Below, in pieces: positions 14,813 to 23,311 of a DNA stretch of 64,000 nt. The notes below the pieces were generated by a model, which saw nothing but the letters and a program-made list of their open reading frames with translations, did not search any database and was not told the DNA's origin. The stretch lies in contig CP097899.1 in NCBI GenBank assembly GCA_023639215.1, forward strand, positions 2,109,001-2,173,000. Direction: 5' to 3'. Source of the DNA: Candidatus Pristimantibacillus lignocellulolyticus. GTDB lineage: Bacteria; Bacillota; Bacilli; Paenibacillales; Paenibacillaceae. Positions within the stretch are counted from its first letter, which is position 1, and each line of letters begins with the position of its first letter. A program made the translations under genes and the position numbers.

Positions 14813-17289
14813 TTAGTTCAATTAAAGGTCTTGCTTATCGATTTCTGATGGGTAATAAAACATCATCGCTATCATCTCTTCTAAGTATTGTTATATCTAT
14901 TACGTTAATCATTTCTATGGTTATGTTTGTAACGAACGAGCGACAATCATTTCAAGATCAGATGAAAAACTTATATGGTGATATGGATATGTTAGTTGGT
15001 TATGATCTAGAGCATCATAAAATTATAGATGAGACAATGTTGAAGGAGATTCACAATGTCGACAACAATATGACGATTTCACCAGTATTACTTACTAATA
15101 CGAAGGTAGAGTCGATTAAAGATTCGATCTATACTGTTGGGCTAATGAATGATGATCTAGTTAAAAGCAGATATAAGCTTAGTACTAATTTAGATAGTAA
15201 TGGCGTTGCGATGAATGAGTCATTGACGACAGCATTGCAGCTAGAGATCGGTCATACGGTTAATATTGATGGACTTCAATTCAAGCTTCAAGTGATTACT
15301 GCTGATGTACCCGGTGCGAGGCTAGATATGGTTTTACTACCACATGAGGTTGTAAAAGATATGATCTACAATAAGCAAGGGGTAGTTAATGAAGCTAACT
15401 TTGTATTAGTACAATTAGCTCAGAAAAACTTATCTGACGTAGTATCTTCATTGAAGTCGATAGATTCCCAATTACGAATAGATGTTGTAGAGCAGGATGA
15501 ATTTTACGAGCAAAATTTACAAGCGATGAATGTATTCATTATAGTGATGTCGCTACTTATTCTGCTCGTGTCCATATTGTTCATTATTTCTAACAGTGAA
15601 GCGTTTTTATACAAATATCGTAAGCAGATGGCGGTTATGCGTTGTATTGGTGCTACCAATAAACAATTGTTCAGACTTATCTGGCTACAGTTATCATTTA
15701 TCGTTATTATCGGTGGTTTACTTGCATTCCTCTTAGCGTGGAGTATCCATATCTTTGCACCACAGTTAATTGGGAATATGTTCTCCTATGAATCTGAGGT
15801 TTCATTTCATATGGGTAAGGCATTAATAACGACGGTCGCTGCAATGATCTTTATTCAGCTATTCATGATTATTCCTGCGTATAGTAGCAATAAGATATTA
15901 CCAATGCAGCTCATGTCCACTAATGAGCATAATGCCAGTAAATTATCTAAGCGCAGAATTAGCCTTATCGTATGGTTAGGTAGTGTGGCATTACTAATTT
16001 CCGGGTTTTTCTTCTCAGTACCCGAAAGTGAGTTAGTGAGATGGTATCTCTTTTTAACAATATTCATTACGATTAGTAGTTTTCGATTGTTCCCTGTCTA
16101 TTTTATTAAATTAATAAATATTATTTCTCCCGTAGTAAGAAAACGGATAGGTAATCTCCCATATGTCTCCTTGCAAAATATTGTTCCGCAAATCAAGAAA
16201 AATACATTTGCTACGTTACTAATTAGTGTAATGGTTATGATCGTTTGTATTGGTTCTGTCTTTTTTGAGACTGTGACTAATGGTGGAGAGGAATATATTC
16301 GACAAACCTATGCTACGAACATTAATGTAAGCTTGCGAGACCAGTCGACACTCAAGATAGATCCAGAACAATTGAAGCGGGAAGTTACTTCATTGACGGG
16401 GATAGACGAAATTGTCGTAGTAAATAACTACAATAATTTTGAAGTAACCGGTAAGGAAGGGGTTCGACATAGTTTCGTCTATAAGGCCCTGGATCTACAG
16501 ATGCTTGATCATATGAACATTATGGAAGTACCTAACCAGGAGCAATTACAATCACATGTTATTATTAGCGAGAATTTTGCTGCGAAAAATGGCTATAGAG
16601 TAGGAGATCTTATTGCAGCAGAAATGTACTTGAACGAGGAGCAAGGATATGAAGTAGTGGACAAAGTGATAGTAAGTGCAATTTATGAAAAGCTACCAGG
16701 CAGCTATGCTGATATGTATGTTGACTTAAGTGCAACATCTTTCATTCAACCACATACGCAATTCGATGAGTTATGGTTAAATGCTCAAGATGAAACGTTG
16801 GTGCTAGAACAGTTGCAGGAGCTACAGCAGATGTATCCAGCACAGCTACGCATGAATAGTTTAAGTAAAGAATTAGCGATATCGGATAAAATGAAAGATG
16901 AGCGCTGGTCAATGTTCGTTGCTACTTTAACGATTATGATGGTTTCCGTTATTATGGGAATATGTAATACGCTGTTCCAGAACATTCATAGTAACCGTCG
17001 AGAGTATGCAGTCATGAGAATTATTGCAGTGACGGAGCGAGGGATATCATTCATGATTACGCTACAATTTATGCTATATATTCTATTCGGAACTTTACTG
17101 GGACTCATTCTGGGGACACTTGTTGTTTCATCATTAAGTAGAATAGATGAAGGTGTGCAAATTTTAATCAATCTAAATTTAATTGCATGGAATATAGCAA
17201 TTCTTATCGTAGTATGTATGCTCATGCTTATTCCTTTCATTCGTCATATTAGAAAGCAAAGCCTAATTAGCGAATTAAATAGTAACTAA
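14809..17289 (+). CDS. FtsX-like ABC permease, large two-domain type
   Basis: 826 residues with a first transmembrane helix at about 17-40, a large extracytoplasmic region, an FtsX three-helix block at about 245-370, further helices, a second extracytoplasmic region and a second FtsX block at the C-terminus (about 700-815). This is the duplicated architecture of large FtsX/MacB-type permeases. These act by mechanotransmission, releasing lipids, peptides or other envelope substrates rather than transporting through a classical channel. It is coupled by a 4-base overlap to the ATPase. The substrate is unknown. Confidence 0.9.
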   Translation: MISSIKGLAYRFLMGNKTSSLSSLLSIVISITLIISMVMFVTNERQSFQDQMKNLYGDMDMLVGYDLEHHKIIDETMLKEIHNVDNNMTISPVLLTNTKVESIKDSIYTVGLMNDDLVKSRYKLSTNLDSNGVAMNESLTTALQLEIGHTVNIDGLQFKLQVITADVPGARLDMVLLPHEVVKDMIYNKQGVVNEANFVLVQLAQKNLSDVVSSLKSIDSQLRIDVVEQDEFYEQNLQAMNVFIIVMSLLILLVSILFIISNSEAFLYKYRKQMAVMRCIGATNKQLFRLIWLQLSFIVIIGGLLAFLLAWSIHIFAPQLIGNMFSYESEVSFHMGKALITTVAAMIFIQLFMIIPAYSSNKILPMQLMSTNEHNASKLSKRRISLIVWLGSVALLISGFFFSVPESELVRWYLFLTIFITISSFRLFPVYFIKLINIISPVVRKRIGNLPYVSLQNIVPQIKKNTFATLLISVMVMIVCIGSVFFETVTNGGEEYIRQTYATNINVSLRDQSTLKIDPEQLKREVTSLTGIDEIVVVNNYNNFEVTGKEGVRHSFVYKALDLQMLDHMNIMEVPNQEQLQSHVIISENFAAKNGYRVGDLIAAEMYLNEEQGYEVVDKVIVSAIYEKLPGSYADMYVDLSATSFIQPHTQFDELWLNAQDETLVLEQLQELQQMYPAQLRMNSLSKELAISDKMKDERWSMFVATLTIMMVSVIMGICNTLFQNIHSNRREYAVMRIIAVTERGISFMITLQFMLYILFGTLLGLILGTLVVSSLSRIDEGVQILINLNLIAWNIAILIVVCMLMLIPFIRHIRKQSLISELNSN

Positions 17290-17292
17290 TTA

Positions 17293-17348
17293 AAAGGCAA
17301 GGAGGCTGGAGCTATAGGTTGACTATAGCATATAGCATCCTTGCCTTT
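17293..17348. terminator. Convergent-region hairpin terminator
   Basis: AAAGGCAAGGA (17293-17303) pairs with TCCTTGCCTTT (17338-17348); GCTATAG/CTATAGC forms an inner stem. It lies between the FtsX permease (plus) and the convergent monooxygenase (minus). The T-run is short. Confidence 0.6.
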
Positions 17349-17426
17349 ATTGATTCATCTTTGCCGATAGTGGTGGTTGAAGATTTTAATGTGGTTACAT
17401 GTTACTACTTTCAGATCCAATGCTAC

Positions 17427-18488
17427 TTAACTTTGAGCAGTATATTTTTTCACAGCGGGAATAATATCACGACCAATAAGTTCAATGTTTTTCATTACTT
17501 TATCGAATGGTACACCACCGAAATCAATTTGCGCCATAAACCGTTGCTGACCGAATAGTTCATATTGATATAGTAATTTTTCAATAATTTGCTGCGGACT
17601 ACCGACCATAAGCGCATCACGATAGTCGATTGCTTGATCGAATTGTTGCTTTGGATATCCACTTCTTCTAATAGAAGTAAAGCCGGCATTAATATACGGA
17701 TAGTATTCATTCATCGCGTCTTGTGAAGTTTCTGCTGTATAAAAGAGGCTAGTTGTTGCGATGGGTAACTGACTAGCATCATGACCATTATTCGTTGCAG
17801 CTTCACGATATGCTTCAACGGAAGCTCTGAAATTAACGGCAGGACCTCCAAGTGTAGTAAGCATCATAGGTATTCCAGCTTCTCCAGCTTTAATTGCACT
17901 TGCAGGAGGACCGCCAACTGCTCTCCATATCGGAAGATGACCATTAACAGGCTGCGGTAAAATCTCGGCACGATGTAATGGTGCACGGAATTGGCCTTCC
18001 CAGCTAACAGGACCAGTTGCTTCATTCAATTTCACTAGCAATTTTAATTTCTCTTCGAATAGCTCCTCATAATCGTTCAAATCGTAGCCGAACAAATCGT
18101 AGGCTCCAACACGTGAGCCACGTCCAGCGACAATCTCTGTTCGACCACGAGAGATTAGATCCAATGTAGCAAAGTCTTCATATATACGAACAGGATCAGA
18201 GACACTTAATACAGTAGCTGAGCTTGAAATTTTGATTTTGCTCGTAGCTTGTGCAATTGCTCCAAGTACAACGGTATGAGCTTGCGTTGTAAAATATGTT
18301 TGATGACTCTCACCAACAGCAAACACATCAAGACCAGCATCCTCGGCAAGTTTACTTGCATCTATAATTTCATGTAGACGTTGCTGAGCACTAATAGGTT
18401 GATTGATCATGGAATGTGTCATATGATCCCCCAATGTGTAAAGGCCAAACTCCATGCCGCTTTTTGGTTCAATACGATATTTTTCCAT
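17427..18488 (-). CDS. Luciferase-like flavin-dependent monooxygenase, paralogue of the one at 3582
   Basis: 353 residues, clearly homologous to the product of 3582-4637 along its full length: the same EFGLYTLGDH start, GLDVFAVGESHQ, SDPVRIYEDF, GRTEIVAGRGS, DLNDYEELFEEKL and the shared C-terminal block DALMVGSPQQIIEKLLYQYELFGQ. It should be an FMNH2-dependent oxygenase of unknown substrate. Unlike its paralogue it has no FMN reductase next to it, so it may use the one encoded at 4693-5259. ATG 18488 follows AGGAGG; the leader carries the AAAAGTTTTAGGAGG module. Confidence 0.88.
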   Translation of the reverse strand: MEKYRIEPKSGMEFGLYTLGDHMTHSMINQPISAQQRLHEIIDASKLAEDAGLDVFAVGESHQTYFTTQAHTVVLGAIAQATSKIKISSSATVLSVSDPVRIYEDFATLDLISRGRTEIVAGRGSRVGAYDLFGYDLNDYEELFEEKLKLLVKLNEATGPVSWEGQFRAPLHRAEILPQPVNGHLPIWRAVGGPPASAIKAGEAGIPMMLTTLGGPAVNFRASVEAYREAATNNGHDASQLPIATTSLFYTAETSQDAMNEYYPYINAGFTSIRRSGYPKQQFDQAIDYRDALMVGSPQQIIEKLLYQYELFGQQRFMAQIDFGGVPFDKVMKNIELIGRDIIPAVKKYTAQS

Positions 18489-18494
18489 AATAAT

Positions 18495-18600
18495 AACCTC
18501 CTAAAACTTTTTATTAACTTCTAGACAAACTTCATTGTGAATAAAAAGTAGCTTCGAAAGCATAAACTAAAACTTTTTATTATCTACTTGATAAAACGAG
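18495..18600 (-). promoter_or_regulatory. Repeated leader module ahead of the monooxygenase
   Basis: On the minus strand AATAAAAAGT pairs with ACTTTTTATT around a loop containing GCTTTCGAAGC; about 35 bases later AATAAAAAGTTTTAGGAGG repeats the hairpin's first arm fused to the Shine-Dalgarno. The arm spacing is 56 bases. The same layout precedes the genes starting at 20332, 38761 and 55016. The 3' arm can pair with either copy, so the ribosome site could be occluded or freed. Confidence 0.6.
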
Positions 18601-18665
18601 ACTCAATAAAGTGTGCGGTACGAGTACACCAGCGGTAGTCGTTTGGCCCTAAGCTTCAAATAAAG

Positions 18666-18878
18666 GTTCGAAAAGTGGGCTTTCAGAATCGAGAAGATGG
18701 AGTGCTACTTGAGAAAGGTGGAAGCGCAAGTGTACGTTATTGGTACATGCGAACCTACAATGTTTCTGCAAGAAACATACATCGGAAGCTTATACTAGAC
18801 TTTCCAAGTTCACTTTATTTTCGATGTCGAGTACGCTACGTCAGCATATTCAACGTTATCAAAGCCCATTTTTTGAAC
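18666..18878 (+). ncRNA. Large structured element, copy C (candidate RNA)
   Basis: GTTCGAAAAGTGGGCTTT (18666-18683) pairs with 18861-18878 over 18 bases when two G-U pairs are allowed; those pairs are only valid for plus-strand RNA. Inside are a GTAC-GTTATTG-GTAC hairpin, an ATGTTTC/GAAACAT hairpin and TTTTCGATGTCGAG. Segments AGAAGATG, GTACGT-A-TTGGTAC and GCATATTCAACGTTATC match the two copies at 60051-60374. It lies antisense in the gap between two minus-strand genes and overlaps no supported CDS. No Rfam family could be assigned by eye. Confidence 0.5.
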
Positions 18879-18884
18879 TGCCTC

Positions 18885-19823
18885 TTATAGCGGTGATAAT
18901 GATGCTTCTATTTCAGCGCGTCGCGCTTCAAGAAACGGTGGTAAGTCTAGATGTTTGCCAAGCTCTGAAATGTCTGAGTCCACCATAAAGCCGGGACCGT
19001 CCGTAGCAAGTTCAATCATAATGTTGTTGCGATCACGGAAATACACACTTGTAAAGTAGTAGCGCTCAACGACACCGGTAGTAGAATAGCCTAGACCTCT
19101 AATTACCTCATTCCATGCTGCAAGTTCCTGTTGATTAGCGACACGAATCGCAAGATGATGGACACTTCCTTTTCCGGGGCGTTCACGAGTTCCCTCTTCT
19201 TGAGTCAATACGATTTCTCCCCACTGTTCGCCTTTTATAGCTTGCAATATGGCACTTGACTCTGAGCTTGATTTAACTGTGTAACCAAAAGTATCTCGGA
19301 ATAATTCTGTCGTTGCATTCAAGTTGCGAACGGATATACCAATGGGTCCCATTCCAAGAATATGATGCTCTTCTAGTACAGGGGAGTCAGCCCAATAACG
19401 CCAATGTTCAGGAACGTCTAATCCTTCATTACTCAATAGAACAAGGCGTAGTCCGTCAGGATCTTGGAAGTGCAGTGCATCATATCCGTTATAGGTCGTA
19501 ATGGAGTCATGTGTTACTGCCATATCAGTTAGTCGTTGCTCCCAATACAACAGACTATTGTATGAAGGGACTAACAATCCGATCAAGTTAATTGCATTAG
19601 TGCCTGGTTGTGTATGTCCTGCCATCGGCATTTCGAAGAAAGTTAGTTCTGTACCTGGGCTTCCAATCTCATCGCCATAAAATAAATGATACATATCTGG
19701 TGAGTCTTGATTGACAGTTTTCTTTACTAAACGAAGTCCCAATATTCCTGTGTAGAACTGCATGTTTTTTGCTGCATTTTTAGTAAGCATAGACGTGTGA
19801 TGATGACCCAGTATTTGTGTCAT
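18885..19823 (-). CDS. VOC family ring-cleaving dioxygenase-type protein (MhqO-like)
   Basis: 312 residues containing two vicinal-oxygen-chelate domains (about 5-125 and 150-285). Likely metal ligands are a histidine of HHHTSML at residues 7-9, a histidine of HHLAIRV near 220 and the glutamate of NIMIELATD near 272. The start GHHHTSMLTKNAAKN and FYTGILGLRLVKKTVNQD match the hydroquinone/catechol dioxygenase group that includes B. subtilis MhqO. The next gene is a MarR regulator, as MhqR is in that system by function. Probably detoxifies quinones or aromatic electrophiles; substrate not proven. Confidence 0.85.
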   Translation of the reverse strand: MTQILGHHHTSMLTKNAAKNMQFYTGILGLRLVKKTVNQDSPDMYHLFYGDEIGSPGTELTFFEMPMAGHTQPGTNAINLIGLLVPSYNSLLYWEQRLTDMAVTHDSITTYNGYDALHFQDPDGLRLVLLSNEGLDVPEHWRYWADSPVLEEHHILGMGPIGISVRNLNATTELFRDTFGYTVKSSSESSAILQAIKGEQWGEIVLTQEEGTRERPGKGSVHHLAIRVANQQELAAWNEVIRGLGYSTTGVVERYYFTSVYFRDRNNIMIELATDGPGFMVDSDISELGKHLDLPPFLEARRAEIEASLSPL

Positions 19824-19885
19824 ATAAATCGCTCCTTTAACTGTTTGTTATTCAATTGATTAGTCAAGTGATGGGTATAAAGCAA

Positions 19886-20332
19886 CTACGATAATGGTGG
19901 TAATTGCTTATTTTCGCTATTTTTATGAACCTTCGTTAGAAGGGAATACAATGTTTTTAATTCTTCATCAGTTAATGCTTCTTTGAAAAAAGAAGTTTGA
20001 AAGGCAAGTTGTGCAGGCATAGCTATATCTAGAATATCCTTACCTTTATCACTTAATACAATCGTTTTTGTCTTCCAATCTTGCTTTCGAGTAATGTATC
20101 CATCTTGCTCCAAGCGAGCTAACATTCGAGACATTCCTCCTTGCGTAACAATGACCTTTTCAGCAAGCTCAGATTGAGTTAATGGTTGGAAGGTACGTAT
20201 TTGCATAAGGACATCAAATTGAGCTGTAGTTAGCTGAAATCTTTTCAGAAAATCATTCGATAATTGATTACTCTGATTACTAAATCGCATTAACCTTAAC
20301 CACGTTAACGACCCAAGAGTATGCTGATCCAT
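19886..20332 (-). CDS. MarR family transcriptional regulator (MhqR-like by context)
   Basis: 148 residues with a winged helix at about residues 35-100 (FDVLMQIRTFQPLTQSELAEK, then VTQGGMSRMLARLEQDGYITRK) and flanking dimerisation helices. It has one gene neighbour, the MhqO-like dioxygenase 62 bases downstream, so it probably represses that gene. ATG 20332 is chosen because TTTTAGGAG lies 7 bases upstream; the ATG at 20356 lies inside the leader module. The leader is about 280 bases and carries four tandem hairpin units. Confidence 0.87.
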   Translation of the reverse strand: MDQHTLGSLTWLRLMRFSNQSNQLSNDFLKRFQLTTAQFDVLMQIRTFQPLTQSELAEKVIVTQGGMSRMLARLEQDGYITRKQDWKTKTIVLSDKGKDILDIAMPAQLAFQTSFFKEALTDEELKTLYSLLTKVHKNSENKQLPPLS

Positions 20333-20340
20333 ATAATCAC

Positions 20341-20600
20341 TCCTAAAACTTTTCATATCATCCAGTGTTACTTCAATGCAAATGAAAAGTTACCTCGGAA
20401 GCATAGGCCAAACTTTTCATATGATCCAGTGTTACTTTAATGCAAATGAAAAGTTACCTCGGAAGCATAGGCCAAACTTTTCATATGATCCAGTGTTACT
20501 TCAATGCAAATGAAAAGTTACCTTGGAAGCTTAGGCTAAAACTTTTCATTTCATCCGACTTACCTCTATGCAAATGAAAAGTTGCATCGGAAGTATTGGT
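20341..20600 (-). repeat. Four tandem copies of the 64-bp leader module ahead of the MarR gene
   Basis: AACTTTTCAT recurs at 20347, 20411, 20475 and 20540 (spacings 64, 64, 65). On the minus strand each unit reads ATGAAAAGTT, a loop with TATGCTTCCGAGG, then AACTTTTCAT and a spacer. The last unit ends as ATGAAAAGTTTTAGGAG, joined to the MarR ribosome site. The upstream units are more diverged in the copy at 20540-20600, so the array grew by duplication. Confidence 0.88.
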
Positions 20601-20615
20601 TGTTTTTGTTCTTAA

Positions 20616-20671
20616 TATCACTTTACTACGCAAGTGATAGAAAAGCAAGAAAAAAATCTTAAATTTAAGAT
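20616..20671 (-). promoter_or_regulatory. Candidate promoter and two palindromes upstream of the MarR gene
   Basis: On the minus strand TTGCTT (20643-20648) and TAAAGT (20620-20625) are 17 bases apart. TATCACTT-N8-AAGTGATA (20616-20639) covers the -10 region. ATCTTAAATTTAAGAT (20656-20671) is a perfect 16-bp palindrome just upstream and resembles, from memory, the MhqR inverted repeat. Either could be a MarR operator. The rest of the gap to 20905 shows nothing I can name. Confidence 0.5.
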
Positions 20672-20905
20672 ATTTATTTACACGATTACTTTGTGATCCA
20701 CGATGAAAGCTAAATACAACAATAATCGACACTCAGTAGAGTACTTCATTCCATATATTAGTTCAATTATCTAAAGATATTACAATTTTTAATGCAATTA
20801 AATGTAAAATGGTACGATAGTTACTTTTTTTGTGATAAAAAATACAACATAATGTAATAAATACTGGTTAAATTATGAAATAAAAAGGGAGTGGAAGAAA
20901 CTAAT

Positions 20906-21466
20906 ATGTACAAAAAAGTAGAGAGCGAGCTCGAACTTGCGATGTTTAATGGCATTTGGACAACGGTATGGAGAGAAAAAGGATTTGATTTAGAGTTTAG
21001 TGATGAGATACTTGAACAAAATTTAATTTCGACAAAAAAAGGAGAATTTGTCGGAACTGCAGAAATAAAGCCATACATAGCTGATGAACACCACAAAATA
21101 AATCAAATCGTCCCTTTTCATAAACATCCATGGATCTCTGAATCTAATGGAGGCGTAGGGGAAATCGATAAAATTGCATTATTAAAAACATTTAGAGGTA
21201 GAGGAGAATATATTGCTCTAATTCTCTCATCTATTGTACATAGTTCAGCACAACTTCAATTAAAATATTTAATTTCATTAATGGAACCGATTTTCATGAG
21301 AGCCTTGCGAATTACTTTTAAGGTTCCTCAACAGCAAGTAGGAGCAAAGATGTTCTATAAAGGTGATTACGTTATTCCTGTTATCTTTGATATTGGTTAT
21401 ATCGTTGAACATACAGAAGAATTTTCGTGGTATGTTAATCCCGCGGTAATGGAACATAGTTATTAA
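20906..21466 (+). CDS. GNAT-superfamily acyltransferase resembling acyl-homoserine-lactone/N-acyl amino acid synthases
   Basis: 186 residues. The block GEIDKIALLKTFRGRG at residues 85-100 is the GNAT acyl-donor loop in the form seen in LuxI/FeeM-like enzymes (E-x-D-K-x-x-V/L-x-x-x-x-R-G-x-G), and VGAKMFYKGDYVIPVIFDI near residue 145 matches the region following the core in that group. LuxI/FeeM enzymes join an acyl chain to an amino acid or homoserine lactone. I cannot say which substrate this one uses, or rule out a plain acetyltransferase. ATG 20906 has GGAAG 8 bases upstream. A chemoreceptor gene follows after 22 bases and is probably cotranscribed. Confidence 0.6.
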   Translation: MYKKVESELELAMFNGIWTTVWREKGFDLEFSDEILEQNLISTKKGEFVGTAEIKPYIADEHHKINQIVPFHKHPWISESNGGVGEIDKIALLKTFRGRGEYIALILSSIVHSSAQLQLKYLISLMEPIFMRALRITFKVPQQQVGAKMFYKGDYVIPVIFDIGYIVEHTEEFSWYVNPAVMEHSY

Positions 21467-21488
21467 TTTGAGTAGAGGCGGATGAGAA

Positions 21489-22970
21489 ATGAATCAAGGA
21501 CTAACAGAATTAGACAAAAGGAATCGATTGTTAGTTGGTATTATGTGGGCGGTTCTTGCACTAGGAGTTGTCACTGATATTAGTATTGGACTAGGGTGGC
21601 AAATGATTTTACTACTTATTGTTATTGGTTCTATTATGAATACTATTGCAACAGTCATGACTTTTATTAAACCAATAAGTGCTTATGTAAAGTATGTTTT
21701 ACCGTTTGGGCTTAGCTCAATTGTTACGGTATTAATCGTATCTGACCCCCAGCCTGTAATAAGTACTTATTTTCTTATATACGTAAATCTAGGGATAATG
21801 ACGCTGTACTCTGACTACCGACCACTTATTCTGACAGGAGTTTTAGGTGGAGTAGTTACAACTTACATTTACTTAGATCCCGTGCTACAACAAAGATTAT
21901 TTCCTAATGAATCATTACTATTCCTTTTTTTATATTTATTTTTTGCAACATTGGCTCTTTGTGCATCGGCACAATTTACACAACGATTGCAACGTGAAGT
22001 CATCAAAAATGAAGCAGAGGCTGTTCATGCAAAAAATTTAGCGGAGCAACTTATTGAGAAATTGAAAACTTCAATTTTGATGCTTAATGTATTTAGTTCC
22101 TCGCAGAAGGAGCAGGTTCAGACGGCTAGCTCTATTTCTAAGGAAGTAACGACGACTTTTGGAGAAATGACCGTATCTGTTGAACAGCAAACGAATCATA
22201 TTTTATCAATCAATGACTCAACTCAACGAATTGATCTCGATATTAAGGAAATGGCTGAGAGCTCTGCATTAATGAAGGAGTATGCTCAAAACAACGCTAA
22301 TTTAAATGAAAGTAATACGATAAAAATGCAACAAGTCAGTGATGAGATGAAGCAACTTCGTCAATCAACCGAGCACACATTAGTGGAAATGAAACAATTA
22401 AGAGCGAAAAATGAAAATGTTAGTGAAATTGTTAATACGATTAATGAGATTGCAAGACAGATTCATTTGTTAGCATTGAATGCTGCGATTGAAGCAGCTC
22501 GTGCCGGCGAACATGGCAAAGGATTTGCTGTCGTATCTGGTGAAGTAAGCAAGTTAGCAGATCATACAAGACTTTCGGTTGAAGAAATAAGTGAGCTACT
22601 ATCGAACATTCATCAAAGTATTGATTCTGTATATCAATCTGTTGAGCAGGGAAATGATTCTGTTGTTAGAAGTAATGAATCTCTTCAAAGTGCGAATGAA
22701 GTGTTAGAACTAGTGCAAACAAATACAATACTTTCTACTGAACAAACGAATAAAGTAACAGAATCAACAAAGCGTCTTGGAGATCAATCCTCAGTGCTTG
22801 CACATAGTATGAATAGTATTTCTGCTACGACACAGCAAAATATGGCTGCTGTTGAAGAAGTTAATGCAAATATGGAATTACAATATGCTAACATGGAAAG
22901 TATGGTCGAACAATTTGAACAGCTAGATCAATTACTTCATGAGCTTAAAGAATTAGTTGAACGTAAATAA
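21489..22970 (+). CDS. Methyl-accepting chemotaxis protein with a polytopic membrane sensor
   Basis: 493 residues. The first 165 form about six transmembrane segments with no sizeable extracellular domain; the rest is the long helical signalling domain, whose tip INEIARQIHLLALNAAIEAARAGEHGKGFAVV (residues 318-349, in outline) is canonical. No HAMP domain is apparent. Such receptors usually sense something in or near the membrane. The 22-base gap to the upstream acyltransferase gene suggests one operon; no other chemotaxis genes are in the window. GAGGCGG precedes the start. Confidence 0.92.
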   Translation: MNQGLTELDKRNRLLVGIMWAVLALGVVTDISIGLGWQMILLLIVIGSIMNTIATVMTFIKPISAYVKYVLPFGLSSIVTVLIVSDPQPVISTYFLIYVNLGIMTLYSDYRPLILTGVLGGVVTTYIYLDPVLQQRLFPNESLLFLFLYLFFATLALCASAQFTQRLQREVIKNEAEAVHAKNLAEQLIEKLKTSILMLNVFSSSQKEQVQTASSISKEVTTTFGEMTVSVEQQTNHILSINDSTQRIDLDIKEMAESSALMKEYAQNNANLNESNTIKMQQVSDEMKQLRQSTEHTLVEMKQLRAKNENVSEIVNTINEIARQIHLLALNAAIEAARAGEHGKGFAVVSGEVSKLADHTRLSVEEISELLSNIHQSIDSVYQSVEQGNDSVVRSNESLQSANEVLELVQTNTILSTEQTNKVTESTKRLGDQSSVLAHSMNSISATTQQNMAAVEEVNANMELQYANMESMVEQFEQLDQLLHELKELVERK

Positions 22971-22980
22971 TATTATCAAT

Positions 22981-23044
22981 GACCACATACTAACTTTAAT
23001 GGACTGGGAACAACCTACCTTAATGAGTATGTGGTCTTTTTTTC
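22981..23044 (+). terminator. Intrinsic terminator of the acyltransferase/chemoreceptor operon
   Basis: GACCACATACT (22981-22991) pairs with AGTATGTGGTC (23026-23036) and a run of T follows. It closes the two-gene unit. Confidence 0.85.
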
Positions 23045-23233
23045 GGTGGTTGTAAGAGCGATAAGAGGACATATAATATGCAATAGTGACCAAAATAGGA
23101 AGTTGAGTATATTCGATTGAAATTCTGCAAAACCTACTTATAAGCTAATATGCACTATTCATATATAAATAGTTAGAATATTTCCAAGATTAAGTTAATA
23201 TCCAAATTAATCAAATCAAGCAATAAGTTGATA

Positions 23234-23262
23234 TTGAACTGCATTCTTAAGAGGACTACAAT
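23234..23262 (+). promoter_or_regulatory. Candidate promoter of the butanediol dehydrogenase gene
   Basis: TTGAAC (23234-23239), 17-base spacer, TACAAT (23257-23262), predicting a leader of about 43 bases. Apart from this the gap 23045-23311 is AT-rich and shows nothing further. Confidence 0.5.
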
Positions 23263-23311
23263 AGGGATGTGAACATTCGAAATGCCCAATACATCATAGG
23301 AGATGATCTAC

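Noticed and set aside
14048..17289. Bacitracin-type BceAB resistance exporter
   Set aside because: The ATPase and permease types are related, but the permease has the duplicated FtsX layout with two extracytoplasmic regions, and no Bce-type sensor kinase is adjacent.
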